A program made the translations under genes and the position numbers. A DNA stretch of 23,627 nucleotides from a virus. Where the stretch lies: positions 1-23,627 of IMG/VR virus record IMGVR_UViG_3300023170_000174; one strand, written 5' to 3'. Below are positions 6,924 through 12,796 of the stretch, piece by piece. The stretch's first letter is position 1, and each line of letters begins with the position of its first letter. The notes under the pieces were generated by a model. It was not told where the DNA came from, ran no database searches, and worked only from the letters and a program-made list of their open reading frames with translations.

Positions 6924-7089
6924 TCTGTATCTCCTTTGTTTTGTTTTTCTTTATCATTTTTTCAGTATTAAATATATCATATTTTTTAGTATCATAGCAA
7001 TCTTTACATACTGCAATATTGTCATTATCAACAAAATAACAAGTTGAAAAATCAATTAATGTTTTACAAATGTTACAATTCGTTTTCAT
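6901..7089 (-). CDS. Small zinc-ribbon protein (62 aa)
   Basis: This product has two Cys-x2-Cys pairs (CNIC at residues 5-8 and CKDC at 28-31), a compact zinc ribbon, followed by a lysine-rich tail. The start is set at ATG 7089 because GGAG lies 9 bases upstream. The frame extends further but would enter deeply into the preceding gene. The ATG overlaps the end of the 155-aa zinc protein gene by 17 bases, and the gene end overlaps the next start by 23 bases. Zinc ribbons of this kind bind nucleic acid or RNA polymerase. The role here is unknown. Confidence 0.6.
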   Translation of the reverse strand: MKTNCNICKTLIDFSTCYFVDNDNIAVCKDCYDTKKYDIFNTEKMIKKNKTKEIQNEKGILR

Positions 7090-7540
7090 AAACAAATTCT
7101 CCAAAATCTTTACAACCTGAACACATTGCAATATACATATCATCATCTTTCATTGGCTCGGATTGAGGTTTTCCATTGGTACAAATAGTGCAAACTAAAT
7201 CGCCTTTATCTTGATCTTCATAAATCTTTTCTTTTTTTGGTCTGCCTTGTTGTTTCTTTGTTTTTAAATATGCCATAGTATCAGGATCATATACTCTATA
7301 TTGTTCTATCCAAGTTGGCTCAATATTATATGAATAAGTTTGATTGTCAAAAATCCACCAACCACGACCATATTTTTCGTGCCACATCTTTATTTCTTCT
7401 TCAGTCCAGGATTTAAAATTTGCTAATCGTTCTTTGTGAGTGTCAGTTGGTTTTAGATAAGCTGAATATCTACAATCCTCACAATAAATACCAACATCAA
7501 ATTCAACTTCTGTTTGGCAATCTTTACATTGATAAATCAT
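7073..7540 (-). CDS. Protein with two zinc ribbons and an AT-hook-like motif
   Basis: I do not recognise this 155-aa protein as a named family. It has two Cys-x2-Cys pairs near the N-terminus (Cys5, 8, 20, 23) and two more near the C-terminus (Cys117, 120, 140, 143), suggesting two zinc ribbons. Between them is an aromatic stretch (WHEKYGRGWWIFDNQTYSY) and a QGRPKK segment that resembles an AT-hook. This layout points to binding of DNA or of the transcription machinery. The start ATG lacks a clear ribosome binding site and overlaps the end of the upstream gene by 17 bases, so translation is probably coupled. Confidence 0.6.
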   Translation of the reverse strand: MIYQCKDCQTEVEFDVGIYCEDCRYSAYLKPTDTHKERLANFKSWTEEEIKMWHEKYGRGWWIFDNQTYSYNIEPTWIEQYRVYDPDTMAYLKTKKQQGRPKKEKIYEDQDKGDLVCTICTNGKPQSEPMKDDDMYIAMCSGCKDFGEFVYENEL

Positions 7541-8030
7541 TTTGCTTTTTCTTTATAATATTTAAAATTTTATTATTTTTAGATTCTATAATTTTATCAT
7601 ATTCGTTTTGATAATAATTTTTACGAAAATTATAATCAGCAAAATTATTTTCTAAATATTTTTCATCTTCATAATTTTTTCTAAAAAAATCATTAGAAAT
7701 ATTAGTTAAATATAATTCTGCATCTAATTTATCTTCATCTTTGTATAATTTTGATAAGTTTTCAAAATATTTTTTCAAATCATTTAATACTTCTAATTTT
7801 GCATAAAAATCATTTAAAAACTTTTTAGAGGTGTCATTTATATGCAAAGAATTAAAATATTTAACTCTATTAGAATGTACTGTTATCTTTTCTTTTTTAG
7901 ATTTGAATTCATTTTCAATAAATATTTTATGAAAGTTCTCAAATAATTTTTTATATATTAGAATTTCATTATCAATAAAGTTTTCAGAAAATTTTATCAT
8001 TTTTAATCTTTGATTATGTTTATATCCCAT
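7524..8030 (-). CDS. Hypothetical Lys/Asn/Phe/Tyr-rich helical protein
   Basis: Nothing in this 168-aa protein matches a family I know. It is strongly enriched in Lys, Asn, Phe, Tyr, Ile and Glu, with stretches such as NDLKKYFENLSKLYKDEDK that look helical and possibly coiled-coil. Its DNA is even more AT-rich than that of its neighbours, which may indicate later acquisition or low constraint. AAGGAAC precedes the ATG at a suitable distance. It lies between a RecB-like nuclease gene (11-base gap) and the zinc-ribbon gene (17-base overlap), within the early operon. Confidence 0.6.
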   Translation of the reverse strand: MGYKHNQRLKMIKFSENFIDNEILIYKKLFENFHKIFIENEFKSKKEKITVHSNRVKYFNSLHINDTSKKFLNDFYAKLEVLNDLKKYFENLSKLYKDEDKLDAELYLTNISNDFFRKNYEDEKYLENNFADYNFRKNYYQNEYDKIIESKNNKILNIIKKKQNDLSM

Positions 8031-8041
8031 ATTATGTTCCT

Positions 8042-8674
8042 TTATTTCTTTTTTTCCTGAAGTTTTAATAATAGTTTAAAAATAGATAATCCTTGATTCA
8101 AGTCTTTTAATGTTAATTTCTTTTCTTCATACATCGTTACATCTTTGCTTAGCTTTAAAATAATAGCACCATGAATCTTAATGTTAGGATTATATTCTTG
8201 CCAAAGTTGATGATAAGCTCCTAACTGGATTTCATATTCTTGATATATATCATTGGAAGTTTTGAAATCGACTAAATAGTTTTTGTTGTTGATTTTTGCA
8301 ATAGCATCGAATGTTCCACCGAATTGATATTTCTCGGATACTAAACTCAATTCAGTAGCTATAAATTTAGGTTTATATTTTCTATGCCAGGCACAGAAAC
8401 TGTTATAAGCAATTCGTGCTTGGATTTGTTCATTGGCAGTAAATTCTGATTGATCCACAGGTTTATTAGTAATATATGCTTCAATTAATATGTGGGCTAA
8501 AGTTCCTATTCTACCTGCTATTTGCAATTCAACATAAGGGTCTTGTCCTGACATTGCTAATTTGGTATACCAAGCAATTAATGCTTGTTTATTCCAACCT
8601 AATTGATTTCCTATAATGGTGGTTACCGACCTTAATCGTTTTCCACTTTTGTTTTTATATTTTACTAATGGCAT
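8042..8674 (-). CDS. PD-(D/E)XK exonuclease, RecB/Cas4-like
   Basis: The 210-aa product carries the ordered motifs of RecB-type nucleases: His61 in GTLAH, Glu108 in the following helix region, Asp123 in GGTFDA, Asp136-x-Lys138 in LVDFKTS, and Gln150/Tyr154 in QLGAYHQLW. These residues form the metal-binding active site and QhxxY motif of single-domain exonucleases. Such phage enzymes process DNA ends for recombination or replication, often with an SSB or annealing protein, and an SSB-like gene lies two kb upstream in the same operon. The start is supported by AAAGGAG. The protein looks complete. Confidence 0.85.
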   Translation of the reverse strand: MPLVKYKNKSGKRLRSVTTIIGNQLGWNKQALIAWYTKLAMSGQDPYVELQIAGRIGTLAHILIEAYITNKPVDQSEFTANEQIQARIAYNSFCAWHRKYKPKFIATELSLVSEKYQFGGTFDAIAKINNKNYLVDFKTSNDIYQEYEIQLGAYHQLWQEYNPNIKIHGAIILKLSKDVTMYEEKKLTLKDLNQGLSIFKLLLKLQEKKK

Positions 8675-8692
8675 TGCATTCTCCTTTGTTTT

Positions 8693-8863
8693 TTAATCTT
8701 CTTTTATCTCAAAAGTAATATTTCCTTTAACTTGTAGATCACAATGAATGACTACTTTGTTATCTTCTACTTTTATGGTTTTAGATATCTTTTTAAGATT
8801 TTCTTTTAACTTGTCATTTTCTTCTTTTAAGATACCTAATAGTCTTTTTTCATTTTCAGTCAT
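8693..8863 (-). CDS. Small coiled-coil plus beta protein (56 aa)
   Basis: A 56-codon gene whose ATG overlaps the TGA of the NinG-like gene (ATGA). The first 30 residues (NEKRLLGILKEENDKLKENL) are a good coiled-coil, and the rest (VVIHCDLQVKGNITFEIKED) reads as a beta hairpin. It is followed after 18 bases by the RecB-like nuclease gene. Translational coupling and clean coding character support it. The function is unknown; a partner of either neighbouring nuclease is possible. Confidence 0.6.
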   Translation of the reverse strand: MTENEKRLLGILKEENDKLKENLKKISKTIKVEDNKVVIHCDLQVKGNITFEIKED

Positions 8864-9285
8864 GGTGTTTCCTCCAGTCCATCATTATAATCTGCTGCTT
8901 GTCTAAATTGTAAGTAGGTTATTTTTTCTTCTACTTCTTTTCTAAATTCTTTGGATAAAAGATATTTTTTTTCACCTGCTTTTAAAGAGGTATTTCTTCT
9001 TTGTTGTAAAGCATCAAATTCTTTTTGTCCTAAACGATTTAAAACAAATTCTCTATGCTCTTGTGGATTGCCACCTAAATAGCTGTGGCAGCCATAGCAA
9101 AGAGCCATTGTGTTTTTGGGGCAATACCTGACACTCCAATTACCTCTTGACCAAAAATGTGAACAGTGTAAAGCAGAAGTAGGTGGTGTATATTTTTTAT
9201 TACATCTTTGACAAGTCCAATTATCTCTTGTTCGGATATATTTACTCCAAACAACATCGCTTGGAAACAGTTTAAGTTTAGGCAT
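8860..9285 (-). CDS. HNH-fold recombination protein, NinG/Rap-like
   Basis: The start is set at ATG 9285, where AAGGAG lies 10 bases upstream; the frame is open further but would run into the methyltransferase gene. The 141-aa product shows Cys25-x2-Cys28, a LHCSHFWSRG segment (His40, His43), Asn58, and Cys63-x2-Cys66-His67, followed by YLGGNPQEHREFVLNRLG. This arrangement, with GN.xEyRxgLxxriG after the zinc site, resembles lambda NinG (Rap), a structure-specific endonuclease that acts on recombination intermediates. It ends in an ATGA overlap with the coiled-coil gene. A generic HNH role is certain enough; the NinG relation is from memory of the motif. Confidence 0.65.
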   Translation of the reverse strand: MPKLKLFPSDVVWSKYIRTRDNWTCQRCNKKYTPPTSALHCSHFWSRGNWSVRYCPKNTMALCYGCHSYLGGNPQEHREFVLNRLGQKEFDALQQRRNTSLKAGEKKYLLSKEFRKEVEEKITYLQFRQAADYNDGLEETP

Positions 9286-9286
9286 T

Positions 9287-9952
9287 TTAATTGTTCTCCT
9301 TGAATAATTGTAACAAAGCATTAAGCTGTGCTTGTCCCATTTCATTAAATAATTCTTCAAAAAGTTCAGATGGTATTTGACTTTTTTCGTATGATCCTTT
9401 TAATCCTTGTGTTCCAGTTCTACTACCTCTTGGTGCAGGTTGGTGATGACATTCTCTATTTCCATTTTTACACATTTGCTTTGGTATCCATTTGAGATTT
9501 GTCCAAATATCAGTAGGTTTCATTCTCATATCGCCATAAGAACAATAGGTAATAGTTTTTCTTGGTAAATCTTTAACTACATCTAATTTTCTTAATTTAC
9601 CTCTTGGATTTTCTATAAACCAAAACATTGGTTTTATTTCTTTAATGATATCAATAGTTCTTTGAACAATATCAACACCTAATAATGCTTCTTTAGTTTT
9701 TGGTGTATGGTTTGGATACCAATGACGACCTATTGATGCTACTGAAAAATAAGTACATGGAGGACTTGCCCAAATAACATTTGGTTTACCACCAAGACTA
9801 TCAATGGCTTTATCAATATCAAAATCAAAAATATCACATACCTGGTCTATTTTATCGAATGGATAAATATCAGTAGTATAAGTTCTAAAGCCACGATTTT
9901 CTGCAACTTTTGTAAAACTGCGACTACCTGCAAACAATTCTAAAGTTTTCAT
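9287..9952 (-). CDS. DNA cytosine-5 methyltransferase-like protein
   Basis: This 221-aa protein has the landmarks of C5 methyltransferases: cofactor motif LELFAGSRSF (residues 4-13), the Cys66 catalytic loop WASPPCTYFS, and the ENPRG motif (Glu114-Asn115) that stacks with the target base. It lacks the large target recognition domain of restriction-linked enzymes and is about two thirds their size, a form often seen in phages. The C-terminal half has a Cys/His patch (MCKNGNRECHH) that may bind zinc. The ribosome binding site is strong (ACAAAGGAGA). The likely role is to modify phage DNA against host restriction or to mark it. Activity is likely but not certain. Confidence 0.8.
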   Translation of the reverse strand: MKTLELFAGSRSFTKVAENRGFRTYTTDIYPFDKIDQVCDIFDFDIDKAIDSLGGKPNVIWASPPCTYFSVASIGRHWYPNHTPKTKEALLGVDIVQRTIDIIKEIKPMFWFIENPRGKLRKLDVVKDLPRKTITYCSYGDMRMKPTDIWTNLKWIPKQMCKNGNRECHHQPAPRGSRTGTQGLKGSYEKSQIPSELFEELFNEMGQAQLNALLQLFKENN

Positions 9953-10035
9953 GAAATCTCCTTTGTTGAAAAAGGGGCAACCACTATGTGATCTGTAGTT
10001 AACAAAGGAAATAAATAAGAAGTAGCTGCCCCCAT
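9949..10035 (-). CDS. Possible 28-aa peptide (doubtful)
   Basis: A short frame beginning MGAATSYLFPLL starts two bases after the stop of the small membrane gene, with GGTGG 8 bases upstream, and ends in an ATGA overlap with the methyltransferase start. The layout is that of a coupled gene, but the peptide has no recognisable features. The frame is open upstream through the membrane gene as well. It may simply be leader sequence carrying the methyltransferase ribosome binding site. Confidence 0.3.
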   Translation of the reverse strand: MGAATSYLFPLLTTDHIVVAPFSTKEIS

Positions 10036-10037
10036 TT

Positions 10038-10136
10038 TTATACCACCAACAAGACTATTAGTGATAAGAATGCAATCATTAAAATTAATAATAGAATTAC
10101 TAAAATCAAAATTGCAAATATATTTCCCAATTCCAT
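10038..10136 (-). CDS. 32-aa single-span membrane peptide
   Basis: The ATG overlaps the stop of the SSB-like gene as TAATG. The product begins MELGNIFAILILVILLLILM and is almost wholly hydrophobic, a clear single membrane span with essentially no soluble part. A longer frame in another register covers the same bases but has no such coherent character. Phage peptides of this type include small holin or toxin-like pieces and inhibitors of host membrane proteins. No specific role can be given. Confidence 0.6.
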   Translation of the reverse strand: MELGNIFAILILVILLLILMIAFLSLIVLLVV

Positions 10137-10738
10137 TAGAATGGTAATTCGTCGTTATCGTATTGAACTGTATCTTGCATATCACGACTTATTGGCTCAT
10201 TGTCTTTGGTAGCCAAAGGTAATGTTGCAGGATTTTCACAAGCTTCTAACCAACCTTCTACTCGTTTATAAGCATTGACAAATTCTTCAGTAGTCCATAC
10301 TTGGTTATTAGCAATATACAATTTGACCACATTATTGAAAATCATACCATTTCTTGCAGGATTAGCAACACTCGGTGTTGATTGCTGTGATACTGCTTTT
10401 ACTGGATTAGCACCATTCTTAACAGGTGCTTTGACATTTTCATATTGTGGTTGCTCAAACAACTCTACTTTCCAATAGTTTCTTAATTCACCTTCATTGG
10501 AAGTAAATTCTTCCCAAGATAAATTAAAAGTAGAATTAGGCTCAAGAGTATTGAGTTTTTTATGCAAACTATCTGTTGCATCTAAAGAATAGACTGATCC
10601 ATCTTGTATGACTTCATATTTAAAGTTGTTCCAAGATTTACCATTATATTCTTTCTTTTCAAAGACACCACCTGAATTAAGAGTTAAAGTAATTTCTTGT
10701 CCAGGATTCTCTTTAAGGGTTTTTAAGTTAATGAACAT
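10136..10738 (-). CDS. Single-stranded DNA-binding-like protein
   Basis: This 200-aa product has a beta-rich N-terminal part (about residues 1-100, with KSWNNFKYEVIQDGSVYSLD and FNLSWEEFTSN) that fits an OB-like fold. It has a Pro/Ser/Asn-rich linker (about 105-128), a short helical segment, and an acidic tip ending DNDELPF. The acidic tail with a terminal Pro-Phe is the hallmark of SSB proteins, where it docks partner enzymes. The gene has a strong ribosome binding site (ACAAAGGAGA) and lies in the DNA-metabolism operon near nuclease genes. It probably protects single-stranded DNA in replication or recombination. The fold assignment is by eye; the tail is the strongest evidence. Confidence 0.65.
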   Translation of the reverse strand: MFINLKTLKENPGQEITLTLNSGGVFEKKEYNGKSWNNFKYEVIQDGSVYSLDATDSLHKKLNTLEPNSTFNLSWEEFTSNEGELRNYWKVELFEQPQYENVKAPVKNGANPVKAVSQQSTPSVANPARNGMIFNNVVKLYIANNQVWTTEEFVNAYKRVEGWLEACENPATLPLATKDNEPISRDMQDTVQYDNDELPF

Positions 10739-10751
10739 AGTTTCTCCTTTG

Positions 10752-10988
10752 TTAGTCTTGTTCGTTTATGTTTACTGGATTAGGAGTTAATCGCTGACTT
10801 TCATCAGGTTTCTTTCCTTGTTCTTCCAATCGTTGATCTAATGCAATTTGATATTCTTTACGAAGTTGATTGAATTTTTTTCTGCATTCTTCTTTTCGTT
10901 GTTTAGAAGGATTGCCATTATTTAAGACTTCAATCAAGGTGTCAAAAATATCAATATCGATGTTTTTAATAGTTATAGGTGCTTTCAT
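10752..10988 (-). CDS. Hypothetical charged small protein (78 aa)
   Basis: The product starts with a beta-like stretch (MKAPITIKNIDIDIFDTL), then a basic helical middle (KQRKEECRKKFNQLRKEY), and ends with a polar proline-containing tail. No family is recognised. The ATG follows directly on the stop of the 42-aa membrane gene, with TTGGAG before it, so the two are probably translated together. It lies 13 bases before the SSB-like gene. Confidence 0.6.
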   Translation of the reverse strand: MKAPITIKNIDIDIFDTLIEVLNNGNPSKQRKEECRKKFNQLRKEYQIALDQRLEEQGKKPDESQRLTPNPVNINEQD

Positions 10989-11117
10989 TTAAGACTCCAA
11001 CAGTATAACCATTACAAAAGATATATAAAAAAGACTCATTACAAAGACGATATAAAAGCCATATAAGAGTCCTTTAAATATATCTCTAATTGTAAAACTA
11101 TAATCTAACCATTTCAT
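10989..11117 (-). CDS. 42-aa membrane protein
   Basis: A 42-codon gene with AGGAGA 6 bases before its ATG and an ATGA overlap with the preceding 30-aa gene. After a short polar front (MKWLDYSFTIRDIFKG) the product is continuously hydrophobic and aromatic (LLYGFYIVFVMSLFYISFVM), one membrane span of about 22-25 residues. Its stop touches the next start. Function unknown; it is well supported as a gene by its ribosome binding site and coupling. Confidence 0.7.
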   Translation of the reverse strand: MKWLDYSFTIRDIFKGLLYGFYIVFVMSLFYISFVMVILLES

Positions 11118-11206
11118 AGTATTTCTCTCCTTTGATACATTGATATTAAATCTTTACGAAGTTCTTTTAGAAACTTGAGAAAGTCAACCCAAAAATTTTT
11201 AAACAT
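11114..11206 (-). CDS. 30-aa amphipathic peptide
   Basis: The start is a TAATG overlap with the stop of the 78-aa gene upstream and the stop is an ATGA overlap with the membrane gene downstream. The product (MFKNFWVDFLKFLKELRKDL at its front) is a strongly amphipathic basic helix. It may be a real membrane-associated peptide or mainly a coupling cistron that carries ribosomes to the next gene, whose ribosome binding site lies inside its last codons. Confidence 0.5.
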   Translation of the reverse strand: MFKNFWVDFLKFLKELRKDLISMYQRREIL

Positions 11207-11442
11207 TATAATCCTTCTTTTAGATTAGTGATTTCTCTTGTTTTAGCTATTTCTTTAATGAATTTCATATCATAATCTTGTTCTTTAAGTTTATGAATTT
11301 CATAATGATCCTCAAGTTTTTGGATTTCATCAAAAATCCATTCTAAAGCATCAAATTGATCTCCTAAATCCATATAATTTTCTGCTGTTGAAATAGCATC
11401 TTGGATATCTTCGAATATTTCTTTTTTAGTTAATAATTTCAT
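11206..11442 (-). CDS. Hypothetical acidic helical protein, first gene of the early operon (78 aa)
   Basis: This acidic all-helical protein (KKEIFEDIQDAISTAENYMD and LEWIFDEIQKLEDHYEIHKL) has no recognised family. It is the first gene leftward from the origin-like region, with a strong ribosome binding site (ACAAAGGAGA) and a candidate promoter just upstream, so it should be made early and in quantity. Early phage proteins of this size and charge often bind host proteins. That is inference only. Confidence 0.65.
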   Translation of the reverse strand: MKLLTKKEIFEDIQDAISTAENYMDLGDQFDALEWIFDEIQKLEDHYEIHKLKEQDYDMKFIKEIAKTREITNLKEGL

Positions 11443-11467
11443 TTAATCTCCTTTGTTGTTATAAGAG

Positions 11468-11495
11468 TTTAAAATCAAACTTTCCAACTTGTCAA
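11468..11495 (-). promoter_or_regulatory. Candidate leftward early promoter
   Basis: A consensus -35 hexamer TTGACA (11495-11490, minus strand) is followed after 16 bases by TTTAAA (11473-11468), giving a leader of roughly 20 bases before the 78-aa gene. TTGGAA with TATAAC 18 bases on (near 11459-11464) is an alternative but leaves almost no leader. The -35 is good and the -10 is weak. Confidence 0.4.
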
Positions 11496-11496
11496 G

Positions 11497-11562
11497 TTTC
11501 TTTTTCTTCTTCTTATTCTTTTTATTCTTCTTCTTCTTTATCTTCTTCTTTTTCTTTTTCTT
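11497..11562. repeat. Polypyrimidine tract beside the origin-like region
   Basis: Sixty-six bases of C and T on the plus strand are interrupted by only three A and no G, built from irregular TTC and TTTTTC units. It is purine-only on the leftward transcript template's complement. Such tracts may form triplex or unwound DNA, affect nucleoid protein binding, or act as a UP-like element for the leftward promoter. It does not make a plausible protein. Confidence 0.55.
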
Positions 11563-11575
11563 ACAGGGTACCCCC

Positions 11576-11604
11576 TACCCTATTTATCCACATTCAATAG
11601 GGTA
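11576..11604. repeat. 9-bp inverted repeat enclosing a DnaA box
   Basis: TACCCTATT (11576-11584) and AATAGGGTA (11596-11604) are perfect inverted copies around an 11-base loop that holds almost all of the first DnaA box. A partial third copy, AGGGTAC, occurs at 11565-11571. It may be an initiator or repressor site or a cruciform. Confidence 0.6.
11584..11592 (+). promoter_or_regulatory. DnaA box 1
   Basis: TTATCCACA is an exact match to the consensus DnaA box. It lies in the intergenic region and inside the loop of the inverted repeat. Confidence 0.65.
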
Positions 11605-11605
11605 C

Positions 11606-11614
11606 TTATCCACA
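11606..11614 (+). promoter_or_regulatory. DnaA box 2
   Basis: A second exact TTATCCACA in the same orientation, 22 bases from the first, so both face the same side of the helix. It borders the AT-rich segment. Confidence 0.65.
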
Positions 11615-11658
11615 AAGTTATTAACAATTTTGCTTAAAAAAATATTTTTCTAAATATG

Positions 11659-11687
11659 TTGACTTTAATTGTATTATCATTTATTTT
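11659..11687 (+). promoter_or_regulatory. Candidate promoter for the plus-strand gene
   Basis: TTGACT (11659-11664) and TATTTT (11682-11687) are spaced by 17 bases and would start a transcript about 25 bases before the ATG at 11720. The -35 matches 5 of 6 consensus bases; the -10 is weaker. Confidence 0.4.
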
Positions 11688-11719
11688 ATTTTTATAGTTA
11701 ACAAAACAAAGGAAAAAAA

Positions 11720-11932
11720 ATGAAAATAAATAATGAAATTGTAAATGAGAAGTTGGATAAATTGTTTCATGGATTATCAGAAATACAAGAAAACATACAA
11801 CTTTGCAGTTCTAATACACCTGATTCTGTAAAACTTCCTTTAGGTTATAAAGTTAATAGTAATCTAAAGCAATCAGTAACAGAATTAAGAGAATTAAGAA
11901 ATATGTTAAAGGAATTATCAGATTTGATTTAA
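11720..11932 (+). CDS. Hypothetical coiled-coil protein, the only plus-strand gene (70 aa)
   Basis: This 70-aa product has two helical segments (VNEKLDKLFHGLSEIQENIQ and VTELRELRNMLKELSDL) around a loop with a single Cys, probably forming a helical hairpin or dimer. The ribosome binding site is AAAGGA in the same ACAAAGGA context used by the early minus-strand genes. It has its own candidate promoter next to the origin-like region and a terminator 31 bases after its stop, so it is a complete single-gene unit. No family is recognised. Its place suggests an early regulator or an accessory gene. Confidence 0.65.
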   Translation: MKINNEIVNEKLDKLFHGLSEIQENIQLCSSNTPDSVKLPLGYKVNSNLKQSVTELRELRNMLKELSDLI

Positions 11933-11962
11933 AGATAATTATACTACCTCTTAGATACAAAG

Positions 11963-11988
11963 AACCCCCTAAAATAAGGGGGTTTTTT
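11963..11988 (+). terminator. Terminator between the plus-strand gene and the tail operon
   Basis: An 8-bp stem AACCCCCT / AGGGGGTT with loop AAAATA is followed by a run of six T on the plus strand. The minus-strand copy also has a short T-containing tail, so it can end both the rightward gene and the leftward tail operon that stops at 12029. Confidence 0.85.
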
Positions 11989-12028
11989 GTTTATGGGGTG
12001 ATTATTACACTTTTCAGTATAAAAGTCT

Positions 12029-12796
12029 TTATTGGATTTGTTGTCGCATAGTTATTTGTGTTGAGAATCTACCATCTGCTATTTCAACAAATGTTAATGG
12101 TTTATCTAATCGTACCCAATGATAGTTTGTTCCATCATACCAAACGAATTTCTTTGATTCTCCTTTTAGATGATCCTGCATAGTGATTAAATCAGATTTA
12201 AAGGTGCTTGATATATTTTGGAAACTAATAGTAAATACTTCTTGTCCTGGATTAACATTAATGGCATACTCAACTCCACCTAAACTTCTGTTGATCTCAT
12301 TTTGGTAATCAATAGAAGATTGGATATTGACATCAGGCTCTATTTCAAAATTTAGTTTTTTACCAATTAATATTTCGGCTACAATACTATCTGAAATACT
12401 TGCATTAAATTCTGTATAAAATTTTGTTTTTGTGCTTTCAGTTAAACTGGCTATTTGCCACCCTGCTGCACTTACTGCTGATATTGTTCCAATGCTTGAG
12501 CCAACAGTAGTATCATTACTGGCATAAAAAGTCATAATAGTACCACTTGCAACTCCATCATCACCTAAAAAATATACTGCTGCTGCATCGGCAGTACTTG
12601 ATGATCCAACTGCATATTGGATTGCATCAGTACTTATAATACCACTAATACCAGTTCCAATATTTTGATCTGATGCTCTTTCGTGATTGGTTACAGTAGT
12701 TCCTGTGCTAAAAGTTCCTGCACTAATTGTTCCTTCTGAATCAGTATTATCTGAACGATACATATTAATAGAATCATAAATAAAATATGATGCCAT
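12029..12796 (-). CDS. Tail-tip / distal tail structural protein
   Basis: This 255-aa protein is rich in Ser, Thr, Gly and Ala with few charges in its first half (SAGTFSTGTTVTNHERASDQ), typical of exposed virion proteins. The last 80 residues (FTISFQNISSTFKSD and KKFVWYDGTNYHWVRLDKPL) form a beta-rich domain like those of tail-tip connectors. It is the last gene of the late operon, directly after the larger tail hub-like gene. Its start is set by AGGGAGG, which lies inside the last codons of that gene. The exact tail-tip role is not settled. Confidence 0.55.
   Translation of the reverse strand: MASYFIYDSINMYRSDNTDSEGTISAGTFSTGTTVTNHERASDQNIGTGISGIISTDAIQYAVGSSSTADAAAVYFLGDDGVASGTIMTFYASNDTTVGSSIGTISAVSAAGWQIASLTESTKTKFYTEFNASISDSIVAEILIGKKLNFEIEPDVNIQSSIDYQNEINRSLGGVEYAINVNPGQEVFTISFQNISSTFKSDLITMQDHLKGESKKFVWYDGTNYHWVRLDKPLTFVEIADGRFSTQITMRQQIQ

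Larger units (their letters stand above)
11565..11700. other. Candidate phage replication origin
   Basis: Between divergent genes lie two perfect DnaA boxes in the same orientation (22 bases apart), a 9-bp inverted repeat around the first one, further AGGGTA repeats, a polypyrimidine tract on one side and about 100 bases of very AT-rich DNA on the other, suited to strand opening. The early operon that begins here encodes an SSB-like and a replication-organiser-like protein but no polymerase in the window, which fits DnaA-assisted recruitment of the host replisome. The alternative is DnaA-mediated control of the two divergent promoters. Confidence 0.55.

Noticed and set aside
6739-7047. Hydrophobic 102-codon plus-strand frame
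   Set aside because: Hydrophobic character arises from reading AT-rich antisense DNA of the zinc-ribbon and replication genes; no ribosome binding site.
9949-10185. 78-codon frame spanning the small membrane gene
   Set aside because: It overlaps the SSB-like gene by 50 bases, lacks a ribosome binding site at its first ATG and shows no coherent composition; the 32-aa membrane frame explains the region better.
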